Positions 9,012 to 17,809 of a DNA stretch of 64,000 nt are shown here, in pieces. The notes beneath the pieces are model-generated. The model ran no database searches. It was given only the letters and a program-made list of their open reading frames with translations, and had not been told where the DNA came from. Source of the DNA: Cerasicoccus frondis (lineage in GTDB: Bacteria > Verrucomicrobiota > Verrucomicrobiia > Opitutales > Cerasicoccaceae); contig JAVDPC010000002.1 of assembly GCA_031296915.1 (NCBI GenBank), positions 62,001 through 126,000 of the forward strand, in the 5' to 3' direction. Position numbers and translations under genes: made by a program. The number at the start of each line of letters is the position of its first letter. Within the stretch, counting starts at the first letter, position 1.

Positions 9012-9632
9012 ATGAATGAAGCCATGGCAGTATTGATTGGCGTTTGCCTGGCCGCAGCCTGCGGTTTCCGGGTGTTTGTGCCGTTGTTTGTCGCAAGCCT
9101 GGCCGCCAACACCGGCGTGGATGCGCTGGGCGGATTCAGCATCCGCGAAATGCTGGGGCCAGATTTCCAATGGCTGGGCAATACGCCTGTCACAATCACG
9201 CTCGGCGTGGCCACCGGCGTGGAAATCGTCAGCTACTACGTGCCGTGGCTCGACAACGCGCTCGACTCGATTGCGACGCCAGCCGCAGTAGCGGCGGGCA
9301 CCTTGCTCACCGGAGCACTCATGCCGGAAGCTTTCGGCGACGGCTCGTTCAAGTGGTTTGCCGCCCTCATCGCTGGAGGCGGCGCAGCAGGGGCCGTTCA
9401 GGGGGCATCCGTCATCACCCGGGGCGCGTCGACCGCCACAACCGGGGGAGCGGGCAACCCAATCATTTCCACTGCGGAGTTGGGCGGCGCCATCGTCACC
9501 GCAGCCCTCGCGGTGCTGATCCCCGTCGTCGCCTGCATCGTGTTGCTCATTGTCGCGTTCTTCGTAATCCGCGCGTTTATTCGCTTTTTCAAGGCGCGCG
9601 CCAAACGACGAACCGCCCCGGCAGTGCTTTAG
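9012..9632 (+). CDS. DUF4126 family membrane protein
   Basis: A 206-residue, Ala/Gly-rich integral membrane protein. It starts MNEAMAVLIGVCLAAACGFR and includes the RVFVPLF, FQWLGNTP and YYVPWLDNALDSIATP segments that characterise DUF4126 proteins. Hydrophobic segments are visible at about 5-35, 57-78, 90-105, 117-135 and 155-190, and a basic tail (FFKARAKRR) suggests a cytoplasmic C-terminus. No biochemical role is known for the family. It sits on the plus strand between two minus-strand paralogous secreted-protein genes. The end of the gene is followed by a palindromic repeat element. Confidence 0.8.
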   Translation: MNEAMAVLIGVCLAAACGFRVFVPLFVASLAANTGVDALGGFSIREMLGPDFQWLGNTPVTITLGVATGVEIVSYYVPWLDNALDSIATPAAVAAGTLLTGALMPEAFGDGSFKWFAALIAGGGAAGAVQGASVITRGASTATTGGAGNPIISTAELGGAIVTAALAVLIPVVACIVLLIVAFFVIRAFIRFFKARAKRRTAPAVL

Positions 9633-9644
9633 CTCAGGCCGCTG

Positions 9645-9793
9645 ACTAGGTAGTGTTCGAAAATGCAAAAAAGCTATTTCAAAAGGTGGAGCCCGGTGTC
9701 CCTACCGGGCTTGTTTCATCCAGCGGGTTGACGGAGAGGCAATACCAAGCCCGGTAGGGACACCGGGCTCCACTTGTTCGAACAGAACCTAGT
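9645..9793. repeat. Palindromic MITE-like element, copy A
   Basis: About 149 bp bounded by inverted termini ACTAGGT (9645-9651) and ACCTAGT (9787-9793), each followed inward by TGTTCGAA-type sequence. Inside are two inverted copies of a GTGGAGCCCGGTGTCCCTAC block (9687-9713 and 9746-9774) around a short core. Each arm also carries its own hairpin (AGCCCGGT/ACCGGGCT). No coding capacity. The first 45 bp of the inner left arm recur almost exactly at 35907-35950. The stop codon of the minus-strand gene next to it (TAG at 9789-9791) lies within the right terminus. Confidence 0.7.
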
Positions 9794-10397
9794 AAGCCCA
9801 GCGAACGACTTCCCCGAAAACAGTGCGCACCATGATCGCCCCGCCCCGGTCCGACACGATGATGCCCGAGTAGTCCTCCCCGACCAAAGACTTGAGCTGC
9901 TTCCCGGAAATATGCCCGCTTTCCGCCAAGCGTCCGAAATCCACCTCGTGCGCGCCTTCATTCAGCGCATAGCTTTGCCCGGCGTTGGCGATGACGAGCA
10001 GGTTTTCCGCAATGGCGTTGCGGCCAAGGCTGGTCAGGCGGCCGTCACGACCGATGAGTCCGGCATTAAAAGCGTCCGCCAATGGACCGGCGACAAAGGG
10101 CGCTTCCTGCGGTCGTTTGCACGCAAATAAATACTCCACGCCATCGCGGCAGACTTCGACAAACCACTCGTCCTGCAGGCGGATGACGTCCTCAATGTCA
10201 AAGCCGTCAATCCGGCCGCCCACTTGTCGGCGCATGGATTGCCCCGTCGCCGACTCGATCACCACATCCGCCGGGTCATCGCCAATGCGAGTGATGCCGA
10301 CAACCACGTAGTCCGGCAAAATGCCCACCCACGCCTGCCCGACTCCATACGCCGAAGCCACACAGAACAAACTAACCGCAGTCAAAAAGGAACGCAT
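9789..10397 (-). CDS. Small secreted protein, paralogue of the 8144-8881 gene
   Basis: A 202-residue protein with a signal peptide (MRSFLTAVSLFCVASAYG). No family is recognised. It shares with the 8144-8881 product the C-terminal GEDYSG motif, the MVRTVFGEVVRW block (there WVETRYGEVVNY), a central LTSLGRNAI segment (there LTDKGRRRI), and a similar order of basic and acidic stretches. The shared ending suggests a small beta-rich module. Its TAG stop codon lies in the terminal inverted repeat of the MITE-like element, which suggests that the element landed at the very end of the gene and may have changed its terminus. Confidence 0.65.
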   Translation of the reverse strand: MRSFLTAVSLFCVASAYGVGQAWVGILPDYVVVGITRIGDDPADVVIESATGQSMRRQVGGRIDGFDIEDVIRLQDEWFVEVCRDGVEYLFACKRPQEAPFVAGPLADAFNAGLIGRDGRLTSLGRNAIAENLLVIANAGQSYALNEGAHEVDFGRLAESGHISGKQLKSLVGEDYSGIIVSDRGGAIMVRTVFGEVVRWAY

Positions 10398-10507
10398 CTC
10401 AGGCTATCATCGACACGTTTCGCCGGAGCTCAATCTGGAATTTCCGCGCTATCGGTTTGCAATTTGCTCCATCAGGCGTCTGCCTTGGCGCTTTCTTGCT
10501 CCTTAAG

Positions 10508-10972
10508 ATGTCCTCTGAACTGATTCATGCCCTGCCCGCCGTGAACGCCTCCCTCAACGGCTTGGCGACTCTCCTCCTGACCACTGGCTTCATCCTGATC
10601 AAACTCGACCGCGAAAAGAACCTGAAGGCGCACCGCTTCATCATGCTCAGCGCATTCACGGTCTCGGTTGTTTTTCTGATCTCCTACCTACTGCATAAAG
10701 CGCTGCGCGCTTCGGCGGGAGACGCGGTCAACACGCACTTCACCGGGGAGGGGGTCTGGCCCTGGATCTATTTTCCCATGCTCGCCACCCATGTCATCCT
10801 GGCGATGGTCATCGTGCCGCTCATTTTCGTGACGCTCTGGCATGCATTCAAGGGCCGCTACGATAAACACCGGAAATGGGCAAGATGGACCTTCCCCCTC
10901 TGGTATTACGTGAGCGTAACGGGCGTGTTGGTCTATTTTTTCCTCTATCAGTGGTTTCCCGCCGCCGAATAG
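10508..10972 (+). CDS. DUF420 family membrane protein
   Basis: A 154-residue membrane protein from ATG 10508; an upstream in-frame TTG (10457) would add 17 residues with no support. It has four hydrophobic segments, with LIKLDREKNLKAHRFIMLSA after the first, then SYLLHKALRA, FPMLATHVILAMVIVPL and TLWHAFKGRYDKHRKWARWT. This pattern of conserved His residues (AHRF, LLHK, THVIL, LWH, KHRKWAR) matches DUF420 (YozB-type) proteins. These are often linked to respiratory oxidase biogenesis, but the function is not established. No oxidase genes are near. Confidence 0.8.
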   Translation: MSSELIHALPAVNASLNGLATLLLTTGFILIKLDREKNLKAHRFIMLSAFTVSVVFLISYLLHKALRASAGDAVNTHFTGEGVWPWIYFPMLATHVILAMVIVPLIFVTLWHAFKGRYDKHRKWARWTFPLWYYVSVTGVLVYFFLYQWFPAAE

Positions 10973-11137
10973 GAACGCAAACGATCACAATGCAGCAGCA
11001 GCGCCAATCAACCTAATCGCCACAATCATTCCCCCTACTAATCCGAACGCATTGCATCGAAAAGTGCTTTCGTGGCTTCAATTGTGCTTGAGACCCGATT
11101 TCACGCACTTACCATCAACCCAGCCAAAATAATAGCC

Positions 11138-11368
11138 ATGCGCCTCGACCAAATCCAAATCGGCCGCCGTTGCCGGGTGACCACGATCAACTTCAACGAT
11201 GCCGTTTGCCAACGCCTGGCAAACTTCGGTCTGCTGCCGGGGCAGGAAATTGAGATGGCGCAAGTAGCGCCGTTGGGCGACCCAATCGCGATCACCTTTG
11301 CCGGGCAAAAGATCAGCCTGCGCCGCCGCGAAGCCGCTCATGTTGAAGTCGAACCGGTGGCTGTTTAA
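11138..11368 (+). CDS. feoA: Ferrous iron transport protein A
   Basis: A 76-residue SH3-fold protein that supports the FeoB ferrous iron permease. I choose ATG 11138 (MRLDQIQIGRRCRV), which gives the normal FeoA length; the upstream GTG or TTG codons would add an unsupported leader. The LANFGLLPGQEIEMAQVAPLGDPI segment is the FeoA core. It is 11 bp upstream of feoB with a good ribosome binding site in between (AAAGGAAA, about 11367-11374), so feoA-feoB-Cys-rich peptide form one operon. No Fur-like box was obvious upstream. Confidence 0.9.
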   Translation: MRLDQIQIGRRCRVTTINFNDAVCQRLANFGLLPGQEIEMAQVAPLGDPIAITFAGQKISLRRREAAHVEVEPVAV

Positions 11369-11379
11369 AGGAAACGCCC

Positions 11380-13611
11380 GTGTCTTCCCCCGTAGCCCCA
11401 TCGCCAGTCGTACGCGCCACGCACATTGCGTTGATTGGCAACCCCAACACTGGTAAAACTTCGCTGTTCAATTGCCTAACCGGCATGCGCCAACGCGTGG
11501 GCAACTACCCAGGCGTCACCGTTGAGAAAAAGCTCGGCGCCGTCAGCCTGTCGAGTGGCCCCGCAACGCTCATCGACCTCCCCGGCGCCTACAGCCTCTC
11601 CGCCAATTCGCTGGATGAACGCGTGGCCGTCGATGTCCTCAGTGGCCACCTGCCCGGTATGGACAAGCCAGACGCCATCGTCTGCGTGGTCGACGCGACC
11701 AACCTCAAGCGCAATCTCTTTCTGGCCATGCAAATCGCCGAACTCGGCGTCCCGATGGTCATCGCGCTCAACCTTTGGGACGCGTTGGAACACCGTGGCC
11801 AAACGATCGATGTTGTCGAATTGGAGAAGCGCCTGGGCGTGCCGATTGTCACCACCGTAGGCCGCAAGGGCATTGGCGTCAATGAGCTGCGAGACGCCAA
11901 GAACCTGGCCATAACGGAAAAGCGCTGCATCACGCCGATGTCCTGGCCCGCTGAGGTCAATGAAGCCGTGCAACACATTCAAGCTCAAGTCAACGGCCAC
12001 ACCTCCCCCCCGCTAAGCGCACTGGAGATCCGTCGCCTGCTCTTCGACTCTGGTTCCGCCGTGATGGACCACGTGCAAGGCAACCACGAGGCCGTGCGCC
12101 AAGCGATGATTGAAGGCCGCGAAAAGCTTCGCAAGCTGGGGCTAAACCCAATGGCCGCCGAAGCAGTCCTTTCCTATCGACACCTCGATGTGCTCCTCGA
12201 TGGCATCGTGCAACAAGCACGCACGGCCGCCCCCCAAGCCACGGAATCCATCGACAAGCTGCTGCTGCATCGAGTGGCAGGTCTGATCATTTTCGCAGGC
12301 ATGATGTTTGTCGTGTTCCAAGCGGTTTACAGCTGGGCTGGGCCATTGATGGACCTGATCGACGGCGCCAAGGGCTGGGTGCAGGGCGTCGTGGGCGGCT
12401 GGCTTGAGCCATGGCCCATGCTCGGCAGCCTCATGACCGACGGCGTCATCGAAGGCGTTGGCGCTTTTGTGATCTTTCTACCGCAGATCCTCATTTTGTT
12501 TCTGTTCATCGCCTTGCTCGAGGACACCGGCTACATGGCGCGCGCGGCCTTCCTCATGGATAAGCTTTTTGGCTGGTGCGGACTCAACGGCAAAAGCTTC
12601 GTGCCAATGCTCTCCGGCTACGCCTGCGCAATTCCGGGCATCCTGGCTACCCGCACAATCGAGGACCCCAAGGCGCGCATGGTGACCATTCTCGTGACCC
12701 CCCTCATGAGTTGCTCGGCGCGCCTGCCGGTTTACCTGCTCTTGATTGGCGCCTTTGTGGAGCCACGCTTTGGGCCGTTCATTGCAGCAGTCTCGCTATT
12801 TGCCATGCACATTGTCGGCCTCGCCGTCGCGATTCCCGCCGCCTGGGTCCTGACCAAGTTCATCGTCAAAACCAAGCCCCAGCCCTTCTTGCTGGAAATG
12901 CCCACCTACCGTGTGCCCCGCATGGGCGACGTCATGCTTCGCATGTGGCATGCCGGTAAAGAATTCATGGTGCGCGCTGGCACGATCATTCTCGCCATCA
13001 CCATTATTGTCTGGGCCTTGCTATACTTCCCGCGCCCAGTGGAAATCGAAGAGCGAGCCATCCAGGACTTCACCACGCAGCAAATCGCCCTCTCCGGCAA
13101 CGCGATGCAAATCGATGAGGAGTTGGCTGACCCAGACTCAGATCTATCCGCTGAACTCGGCAACGCAATTGACGCCGCTTACATCAACCAGAGCTACATG
13201 GCGCGCATGGGCAAAGCCATCCAGCCCGTCTTTGCGCCTGCTGGCTTTGACTGGAAAATCACCGTCGGCGTCGTGGCCAGCTTCCCCGCACGCGAGGTGA
13301 TTATCTCCACACTTGGCGTCATTTACAGCTTGGGCGGTGACGTCGACGAAGAGTCGCCGGACCTCATGTCCACCCTGGCCAACGCAGAGTGGAAGGAAGG
13401 CCCGCGCGCCGGCACGCCGATCTTCACCCTGCCGGTTGTTTTTGCGATCATGGTGTTCTTTGCGCTGTGCCAACAGTGCGGGGCGACGCTGGCCGTGATG
13501 GCCAAGGAAATCGGCTGGAAGTGGACTGCCGCCAGCTTTGTCTTCCAAACGAGCATTGCCTGGCTGGGCGCAGTGCTCGTTTACCAAGTCGGAACCGCCA
13601 TAGGATTTTAG
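11380..13611 (+). CDS. feoB: Ferrous iron transport protein B
   Basis: The inner-membrane Fe(II) permease of the Feo system. The 743-residue protein starts with GTG at 11380. The N-terminal G domain has G1 GNPNTGKT (20-27), a GNYPGVTVE switch I region, DLPGAYSL (G3) and NLWD in the G4 position. A helical regulatory domain follows, then the permease core with ALLEDTGYMARAAFLMD, LSGYACAIPGILATRTI and TLVTPLMSCSARLPVYLLLI-type blocks that contain the conserved Cys residues, and later ASFPAREVIISTLGVIY. The C-terminus includes the CQQCGATLAVM segment. Length and order are normal for the family. Confidence 0.97.
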   Translation: MSSPVAPSPVVRATHIALIGNPNTGKTSLFNCLTGMRQRVGNYPGVTVEKKLGAVSLSSGPATLIDLPGAYSLSANSLDERVAVDVLSGHLPGMDKPDAIVCVVDATNLKRNLFLAMQIAELGVPMVIALNLWDALEHRGQTIDVVELEKRLGVPIVTTVGRKGIGVNELRDAKNLAITEKRCITPMSWPAEVNEAVQHIQAQVNGHTSPPLSALEIRRLLFDSGSAVMDHVQGNHEAVRQAMIEGREKLRKLGLNPMAAEAVLSYRHLDVLLDGIVQQARTAAPQATESIDKLLLHRVAGLIIFAGMMFVVFQAVYSWAGPLMDLIDGAKGWVQGVVGGWLEPWPMLGSLMTDGVIEGVGAFVIFLPQILILFLFIALLEDTGYMARAAFLMDKLFGWCGLNGKSFVPMLSGYACAIPGILATRTIEDPKARMVTILVTPLMSCSARLPVYLLLIGAFVEPRFGPFIAAVSLFAMHIVGLAVAIPAAWVLTKFIVKTKPQPFLLEMPTYRVPRMGDVMLRMWHAGKEFMVRAGTIILAITIIVWALLYFPRPVEIEERAIQDFTTQQIALSGNAMQIDEELADPDSDLSAELGNAIDAAYINQSYMARMGKAIQPVFAPAGFDWKITVGVVASFPAREVIISTLGVIYSLGGDVDEESPDLMSTLANAEWKEGPRAGTPIFTLPVVFAIMVFFALCQQCGATLAVMAKEIGWKWTAASFVFQTSIAWLGAVLVYQVGTAIGF

Positions 13612-13613
13612 CC

Positions 13614-13748
13614 ATGTTTGAGTCAATTGTAGTCGCAGTAATCGTCCTCGCCGCCGCCGCCTATTTGTTCAACAACTGGCGCAAATCGACCAAGGGCAAA
13701 AAATCTGGATGTGGCGGTAAAGACTGCGGCTGCGGGAAGACAAAGTAA
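13614..13748 (+). CDS. FeoB-associated Cys-rich membrane peptide
   Basis: A 44-residue ORF starts 2 bp after the feoB stop codon. It has one transmembrane helix (IVVAVIVLAAAAYLFNNW) and a basic, Cys-rich tail SGCGGKDCGCGKTK. Small proteins of this form directly after feoB belong to the FeoB-associated Cys-rich family, thought to act with FeoB at the membrane, possibly in iron handling. The operon position and the CxxxxCxC pattern support the call. Confidence 0.85.
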   Translation: MFESIVVAVIVLAAAAYLFNNWRKSTKGKKSGCGGKDCGCGKTK

Positions 13749-13828
13749 ACCGCCGTCAAGGTTTCTTCTGGCGCAGGGGCGTCACAATCGTTACTTGAAA
13801 ATGATAAAACGCACCCTAACGCCATCTC

Positions 13829-14278
13829 ATGTCCTTCCGCCTCGCCAAAGAATCCGACCTGTCAACCCTGGTCGAGCTGCTGCGCCAACTGACCAAAGTT
13901 GAGCGCGATTTCACCTTTAACGCTGAAAAGCAACGCGCTGGGCTCCAACGCCTGATCAATAAATCCGACGCCTATGTCTTCGTCGCAGAAGTCGGCGGCC
14001 TGGTCGCTGGCATGGCGACCATTCAGGAGCTCGTATCCACCGTCGAGGGCGACGTGATTGGCCTGATCGAAGATGTGGTGGTTCATCACAATTTTCGCGG
14101 CAAGGGCGTTGGCCGTCAGCTCATGGACCACCTGAAAGCCACAGCCGAAGTCAAAGGCTATAAGCGCCTGCAACTGCTGGCAGACGTCAACAATCCGCCT
14201 GCCGAAGCATTCTATGAGTCCCAGGATTTCAGCCCCACGAGTTTGAAGCAGTGGCGCTGGCGCCCGGAGGCAGATTGA
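13829..14278 (+). CDS. GNAT family N-acetyltransferase
   Basis: A 149-residue acetyl-CoA dependent acetyltransferase fold. Motif A is clear in LIEDVVVHHNFRGKGVGRQLM, with the R/Q-x-x-G-x-G/A acetyl-CoA loop as RGKGVG, and the C-terminal part has FYESQDFSPTS, typical of motif B. Its substrate cannot be told from the sequence. It follows the feo operon by about 80 bp on the same strand and is convergent with ffh. Confidence 0.85.
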   Translation: MSFRLAKESDLSTLVELLRQLTKVERDFTFNAEKQRAGLQRLINKSDAYVFVAEVGGLVAGMATIQELVSTVEGDVIGLIEDVVVHHNFRGKGVGRQLMDHLKATAEVKGYKRLQLLADVNNPPAEAFYESQDFSPTSLKQWRWRPEAD

Positions 14279-14348
14279 ATTGCGCCGCCCCCCCTGGACT
14301 GACAGATTTGCAAAATGGGCAAACTCTATGGGTGCAGCGGCACGCTGC

Positions 14349-15698
14349 TTACATGCCAGGCATACCAGGCATGCCGCCGCCCATTTGTTTGGCCATCTTC
14401 ATCATTTGCTTCCGGCCCTTGCCGCCCTTCATCATCTTCATCATTTTGCGCATTTGGCCGAACTGCTTGAGCAATTGATTGAGGTCGCGGACCTCCATGC
14501 CGGAGCCCATCGCAATGCGCTTGCGGCGGCTGCCGTTGATGATGTTCGGGTTGCGGCGCTCGTGCGGCGTCATGGATAAAATCATGGCTTCCGTGCGCTT
14601 GAGCTGAGCCTCGTGCTCGTCGCCGATTTCCAGACCGTGCGCGCCGGGGAGCATCTTCATGATGCCGCCAAGGGAGCCCATTTTCTTGATCTGGCGCATC
14701 TGTGAGAGGAAGTCTTCCAGGTCGAAATCGGCCTTCTTCATCTTCTCGGCGAGGCGTTCGGCTTCGTCCTGGTCGATGTTTTCCTGGGCCTTTTCCACGA
14801 GCGACACGACGTCGCCCATGCCGAGGATGCGCTGGGCCATACGGTCGGGGTGGAAGACGTCGAACTCGTCCATCTTCTCGCCCGTGCCCATGAACTTGAT
14901 CGGCACATTGGTGATGGCCTTCATCGACAGGGCGGCGCCGCCACGGGCGTCACCATCGAGCTTGGTCAGCACAATGCCCGTCAGTTGGACGGCTTCGTTG
15001 AAATGCTGGGCGACATTAACCGCCTCCTGGCCGAGCGCGGAGTCCGCGACGAGCAAGACTTCGTCCGGCTGAATCTCCTGCTTGAGCTTGATGATTTCCT
15101 GGACGAGATCCTCATCTATTTGCAGGCGGCCGGCGGTGTCGAAAATGATCAGGTCGCGCTCTTGCTCCTTGGCCCAGGCGAGGCCCTGCTTGCCGATCTT
15201 GGGCACGTCCTTGGATTCGCGATCGGTGTAGACCGGGATTTCCTCGCGCTGACCGAGGGTCTCGAGCTGGTCGATCGCGGCCGGGCGATAGACGTCACAA
15301 GCGATGAGCGCGGGCTTGTAGCCTTGCTTCACCATGCGCTTGGCGAGCTTGGCGGAGGTGGTTGTCTTACCCGCGCCATGCAAGCCGACCATCATGATGC
15401 GCAGCGGGCGCTTTTCCGAAATGCTGGTTGCGCCTTCGCCGAGCAACGACTCCAGCTCGTCGTTGATAATCTTGATGATCTGCTGGCCCGGAGTGACGGA
15501 CTTCAGCACATCCTGCCCAAGCGCCTTTTCCTTAACGTTGCTGACAAACTCCCGCGCAACCTTGAAGTGCACGTCCGCCGAGAGCAGCGCCGTGCGCACT
15601 TCCTTGAGCGCCTCGGCCATGTTTTCCTCGGACAACTTGCCCACCCCACGAAGGTTGCGGAGGGCTGATGTCATGCGGTCTGTTAGGGTTTCGAGCAT
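14349..15698 (-). CDS. ffh: Signal recognition particle protein Ffh (SRP54)
   Basis: The SRP GTPase delivers ribosomes that make membrane and exported proteins to FtsY. The 449 residues show an N-terminal four-helix bundle, the G domain with GLHGAGKTT (105-113), [19 protein letters not shown] and a [26 protein letters not shown] region, and a Met-rich M domain that ends [16 protein letters not shown]...[10 protein letters not shown]. The opposite-strand open frames across the gene are shadows. It starts 8 bp after the end of a small unknown gene on the same strand. Confidence 0.97.
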   Translation of the reverse strand: MLETLTDRMTSALRNLRGVGKLSEENMAEALKEVRTALLSADVHFKVAREFVSNVKEKALGQDVLKSVTPGQQIIKIINDELESLLGEGATSISEKRPLRIMMVGLHGAGKTTTSAKLAKRMVKQGYKPALIACDVYRPAAIDQLETLGQREEIPVYTDRESKDVPKIGKQGLAWAKEQERDLIIFDTAGRLQIDEDLVQEIIKLKQEIQPDEVLLVADSALGQEAVNVAQHFNEAVQLTGIVLTKLDGDARGGAALSMKAITNVPIKFMGTGEKMDEFDVFHPDRMAQRILGMGDVVSLVEKAQENIDQDEAERLAEKMKKADFDLEDFLSQMRQIKKMGSLGGIMKMLPGAHGLEIGDEHEAQLKRTEAMILSMTPHERRNPNIINGSRRKRIAMGSGMEVRDLNQLLKQFGQMRKMMKMMKGGKGRKQMMKMAKQMGGGMPGMPGM

Positions 15699-15706
15699 GG
15701 GAAGTT

Positions 15707-16036
15707 TTAAGCGCTTTCGGAGATAATCTCAAACTCGAGCAAACCTTGCTCCAAATCCAAGCATATATCCCCATATTTGAAGTTATCTATTTTCTTATGA
15801 AGTAGCTTTTGTGGGAGATGAGCAAGAAATCGCATCTCAATTGGCTTTTGTCCATCTACAACCCAAACCACTCCTTCAACTAAAACACCATATTGAGAAT
15901 TTTGAATCGTGTCGGGAATAAACCCGTCAATCCAGTAACGTGGAAACTTCAAACCCTCGTTCTGCGGCAAAGGCATTTGATACTCCAGACGCAACCAGAA
16001 ATCTTTATCCCGCAAAACTTGATGTCTGTCACCCAT
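15707..16036 (-). CDS. Small protein of unknown function between leuD and ffh
   Basis: A 109-residue frame from ATG 16036 ([20 protein letters not shown]), the first in-frame ATG that does not run back through leuD. No family recognised. It is rich in aromatic and acidic residues ([33 protein letters not shown]) and has no signal peptide or membrane segment. Base composition is clearly AT-richer than leuD and ffh on either side, which suggests recent acquisition. It begins 27 bp downstream of the leuD stop and ends 8 bp before ffh, all on the minus strand, so the three may be co-transcribed. Confidence 0.5.
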   Translation of the reverse strand: MGDRHQVLRDKDFWLRLEYQMPLPQNEGLKFPRYWIDGFIPDTIQNSQYGVLVEGVVWVVDGQKPIEMRFLAHLPQKLLHKKIDNFKYGDICLDLEQGLLEFEIISESA

Positions 16037-16062
16037 CTCGTATGCAGAAGCATTGTCATAAC

Positions 16063-16662
16063 CTACACGCCGTAAAGCTTGCCCGCCACTGCCTCGATGC
16101 CTTCCTGGTCCTTCATGAGAAGCGCGAGGGCGTCCCATTCGGCGGAGAGCAGGGCCTCGCGAGCGGACTCATTCATATCGAGGGGGAACTGGTTTTCTCC
16201 GGCGGTGATCTTCTTCGCTTCGAGATCGATGGCAATTTCCGTTTCGGGCTTGGTTTCGACAATCTCAGTCAACGTGTGGAGGACTTGCTCGGTAACGCTC
16301 ACACAGGGGATGCCCAACGTGGTCGAGTTGCCAAAGAAAATTTCCGCATAGCTGAGGCCGATGATCGCGCGGACGCCGAACTTGTGTAGGCTCTGGGGCG
16401 CATGCTCGCGGGAGCTGCCGCAACCGAAGTTGGAGCCCACCAGCATGATCGAGGCGCCATCGAAACGCGGGTCGTTGAGCGGGTGCTTCTTCTTGTTGCC
16501 GTCGGCGTCGAAGCGCACGTCGTAGAAGGCGAACTCGCCGAGGCCGTCAAAGGTGACGCACTTCATGAAGCGCGCGGGGATGATGCGGTCGGTGTCGACG
16601 TCGTCGCCAGGCACGGGAACCGCGCGGCCAGACACTTGATTTATAACGGGAAGAGTACTCAT
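16063..16662 (-). CDS. leuD: 3-isopropylmalate dehydratase small subunit
   Basis: The swivel-domain subunit of isopropylmalate isomerase in leucine biosynthesis; it works with LeuC, which carries the [4Fe-4S] cluster. The 199 residues begin VINQVSGRAVPVPGDDVDTDRIIPARF and contain the VGSNFGCGSSREHAPQSL motif and AIIGLSYAEIFFGNST, diagnostic for LeuD. Full length, ATG start. No leuC, leuA or leuB is in the window within 16 kb, so leuD is detached or leuC lies outside. Confidence 0.95.
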   Translation of the reverse strand: MSTLPVINQVSGRAVPVPGDDVDTDRIIPARFMKCVTFDGLGEFAFYDVRFDADGNKKKHPLNDPRFDGASIMLVGSNFGCGSSREHAPQSLHKFGVRAIIGLSYAEIFFGNSTTLGIPCVSVTEQVLHTLTEIVETKPETEIAIDLEAKKITAGENQFPLDMNESAREALLSAEWDALALLMKDQEGIEAVAGKLYGV

Positions 16663-16813
16663 GACAAAACTGGAAACGGAGCAGCTAAGCGCGTTGCCGC
16701 CGTAGATTCAATGAAAAAGGTGCCGCCAGCGGCACACACTCCCGTTTGTAATTAATAAATTCTCGCACATTTGCAGCGGATCAGTAGGTTCCACAGCTCC
16801 ACTCGCTATTCCC

Positions 16814-17731
16814 ATGCCCAAAGTTACTGTTGAACGCTCCGTGATGATCAACGCGCCGCGCGGTAAGGTCTACGCCACCGTCCGGGATTTCCACCAATGG
16901 CCGGAATGGTCGCCCTGGCTCATCTGCGAGCCCGACGCCAAGCTGACCTTCGCCAAAGATGGCCGAAAATACACTTGGGATGGCCAATACATTGGCTCGG
17001 GCGAAATCGCCGTGATCCGCGAAACCGAGGGCGTCAGCATCGACTACCAGCTAACTTTCCTCAAGCCCTTCAAGTCCAAGGCAACCGCACGCCTGGAGTT
17101 CGCCAATGCGGGCGAGCAGACCAAGGTAACCTGGAAAATGGACAGCTCGATGCCGTTTTTCCTGTTTTTCCTCTGTGGCATGATGAAGAACCTGATCGGC
17201 ATGGACTACGAGCGTGGCCTGCTCATGCTGCGCAATTATGTCGAAACCGGCGACCGCAGCTGCGCCTTGAAGTTTATTGGCGAAGAGTCGTTTTCCGGCT
17301 TTGCCTACTGGGGCATCCGCACCAAAACAACGATGAAGGAGGTCGGCCCATCGATGGAGAAAGATTTCGCGCTCCTCGTCGAAAAAATGACCACCGCAGG
17401 CATCGAACCATCCGGCGCGCCATTTTCCATCTACCACAAGTGGGATATCGGCAAAGGCAAAATCGATTACACGATCGGCATCCCGGTCAACGAAGGCGCG
17501 ACGGCTCCAGCAGACGTGCTCGCAGGCAGCATTCCCGACTGCCGGGTTTACTCGATCCAGCACACCGGCCCCTATGAACTGCTTGGCAACCCGTGGTCTG
17601 CGCTGATGACGCGTCAGCGCGCCAAGGCCTTCCACTGCAGCAAACTGCCGCCCTTTGAAACCTACGCCAATGATCCCCGCGAAACCAAGCCTGAGGATCT
17701 AGTGACCGTCGTTCACTATCCGCTGAAATAA
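16814..17731 (+). CDS. SRPBCC (polyketide cyclase-like) plus GyrI-like fusion protein
   Basis: A 305-residue cytoplasmic protein with two ligand-binding modules. Residues 1-145 form a START/SRPBCC domain (VMINAPRGKVYATVRDFHQWPEWSPW, then TWKMDSSMPFFLFF). Residues about 165-305 form a GyrI-like/AraC effector-binding domain (YWGIRTKTTMKEVGPSMEKDF, SIYHKWD, YTIGIPV, VYSIQHTGPYELLGNPW). Such fusions are known in bacteria, but ligands are not. There is no DNA-binding domain, so it is a sensor, carrier or hydrolase rather than a regulator. It stands alone between leuD (divergent) and the esterase gene (same strand). Confidence 0.8.
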   Translation: MPKVTVERSVMINAPRGKVYATVRDFHQWPEWSPWLICEPDAKLTFAKDGRKYTWDGQYIGSGEIAVIRETEGVSIDYQLTFLKPFKSKATARLEFANAGEQTKVTWKMDSSMPFFLFFLCGMMKNLIGMDYERGLLMLRNYVETGDRSCALKFIGEESFSGFAYWGIRTKTTMKEVGPSMEKDFALLVEKMTTAGIEPSGAPFSIYHKWDIGKGKIDYTIGIPVNEGATAPADVLAGSIPDCRVYSIQHTGPYELLGNPWSALMTRQRAKAFHCSKLPPFETYANDPRETKPEDLVTVVHYPLK

Positions 17732-17809
17732 GGCGTTGCCTGTTCTTGGCGCATGATGCCGCCACTTGCGGGCTTGATCCGTCACCCCGCCTTTGCCTAG
17801 GTGTTGTGC

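Noticed and set aside
14850..15668. 272-codon open frame opposite ffh
   Set aside because: Antisense to an intact, conserved ffh; repetitive composition follows from the codon bias of ffh.
16727..16743. GTGCCGCCAGCGGCAC hairpin before leuD
   Set aside because: A two-base loop cannot fold well, there is no T run, and it lies in the shared promoter region; no role can be supported.
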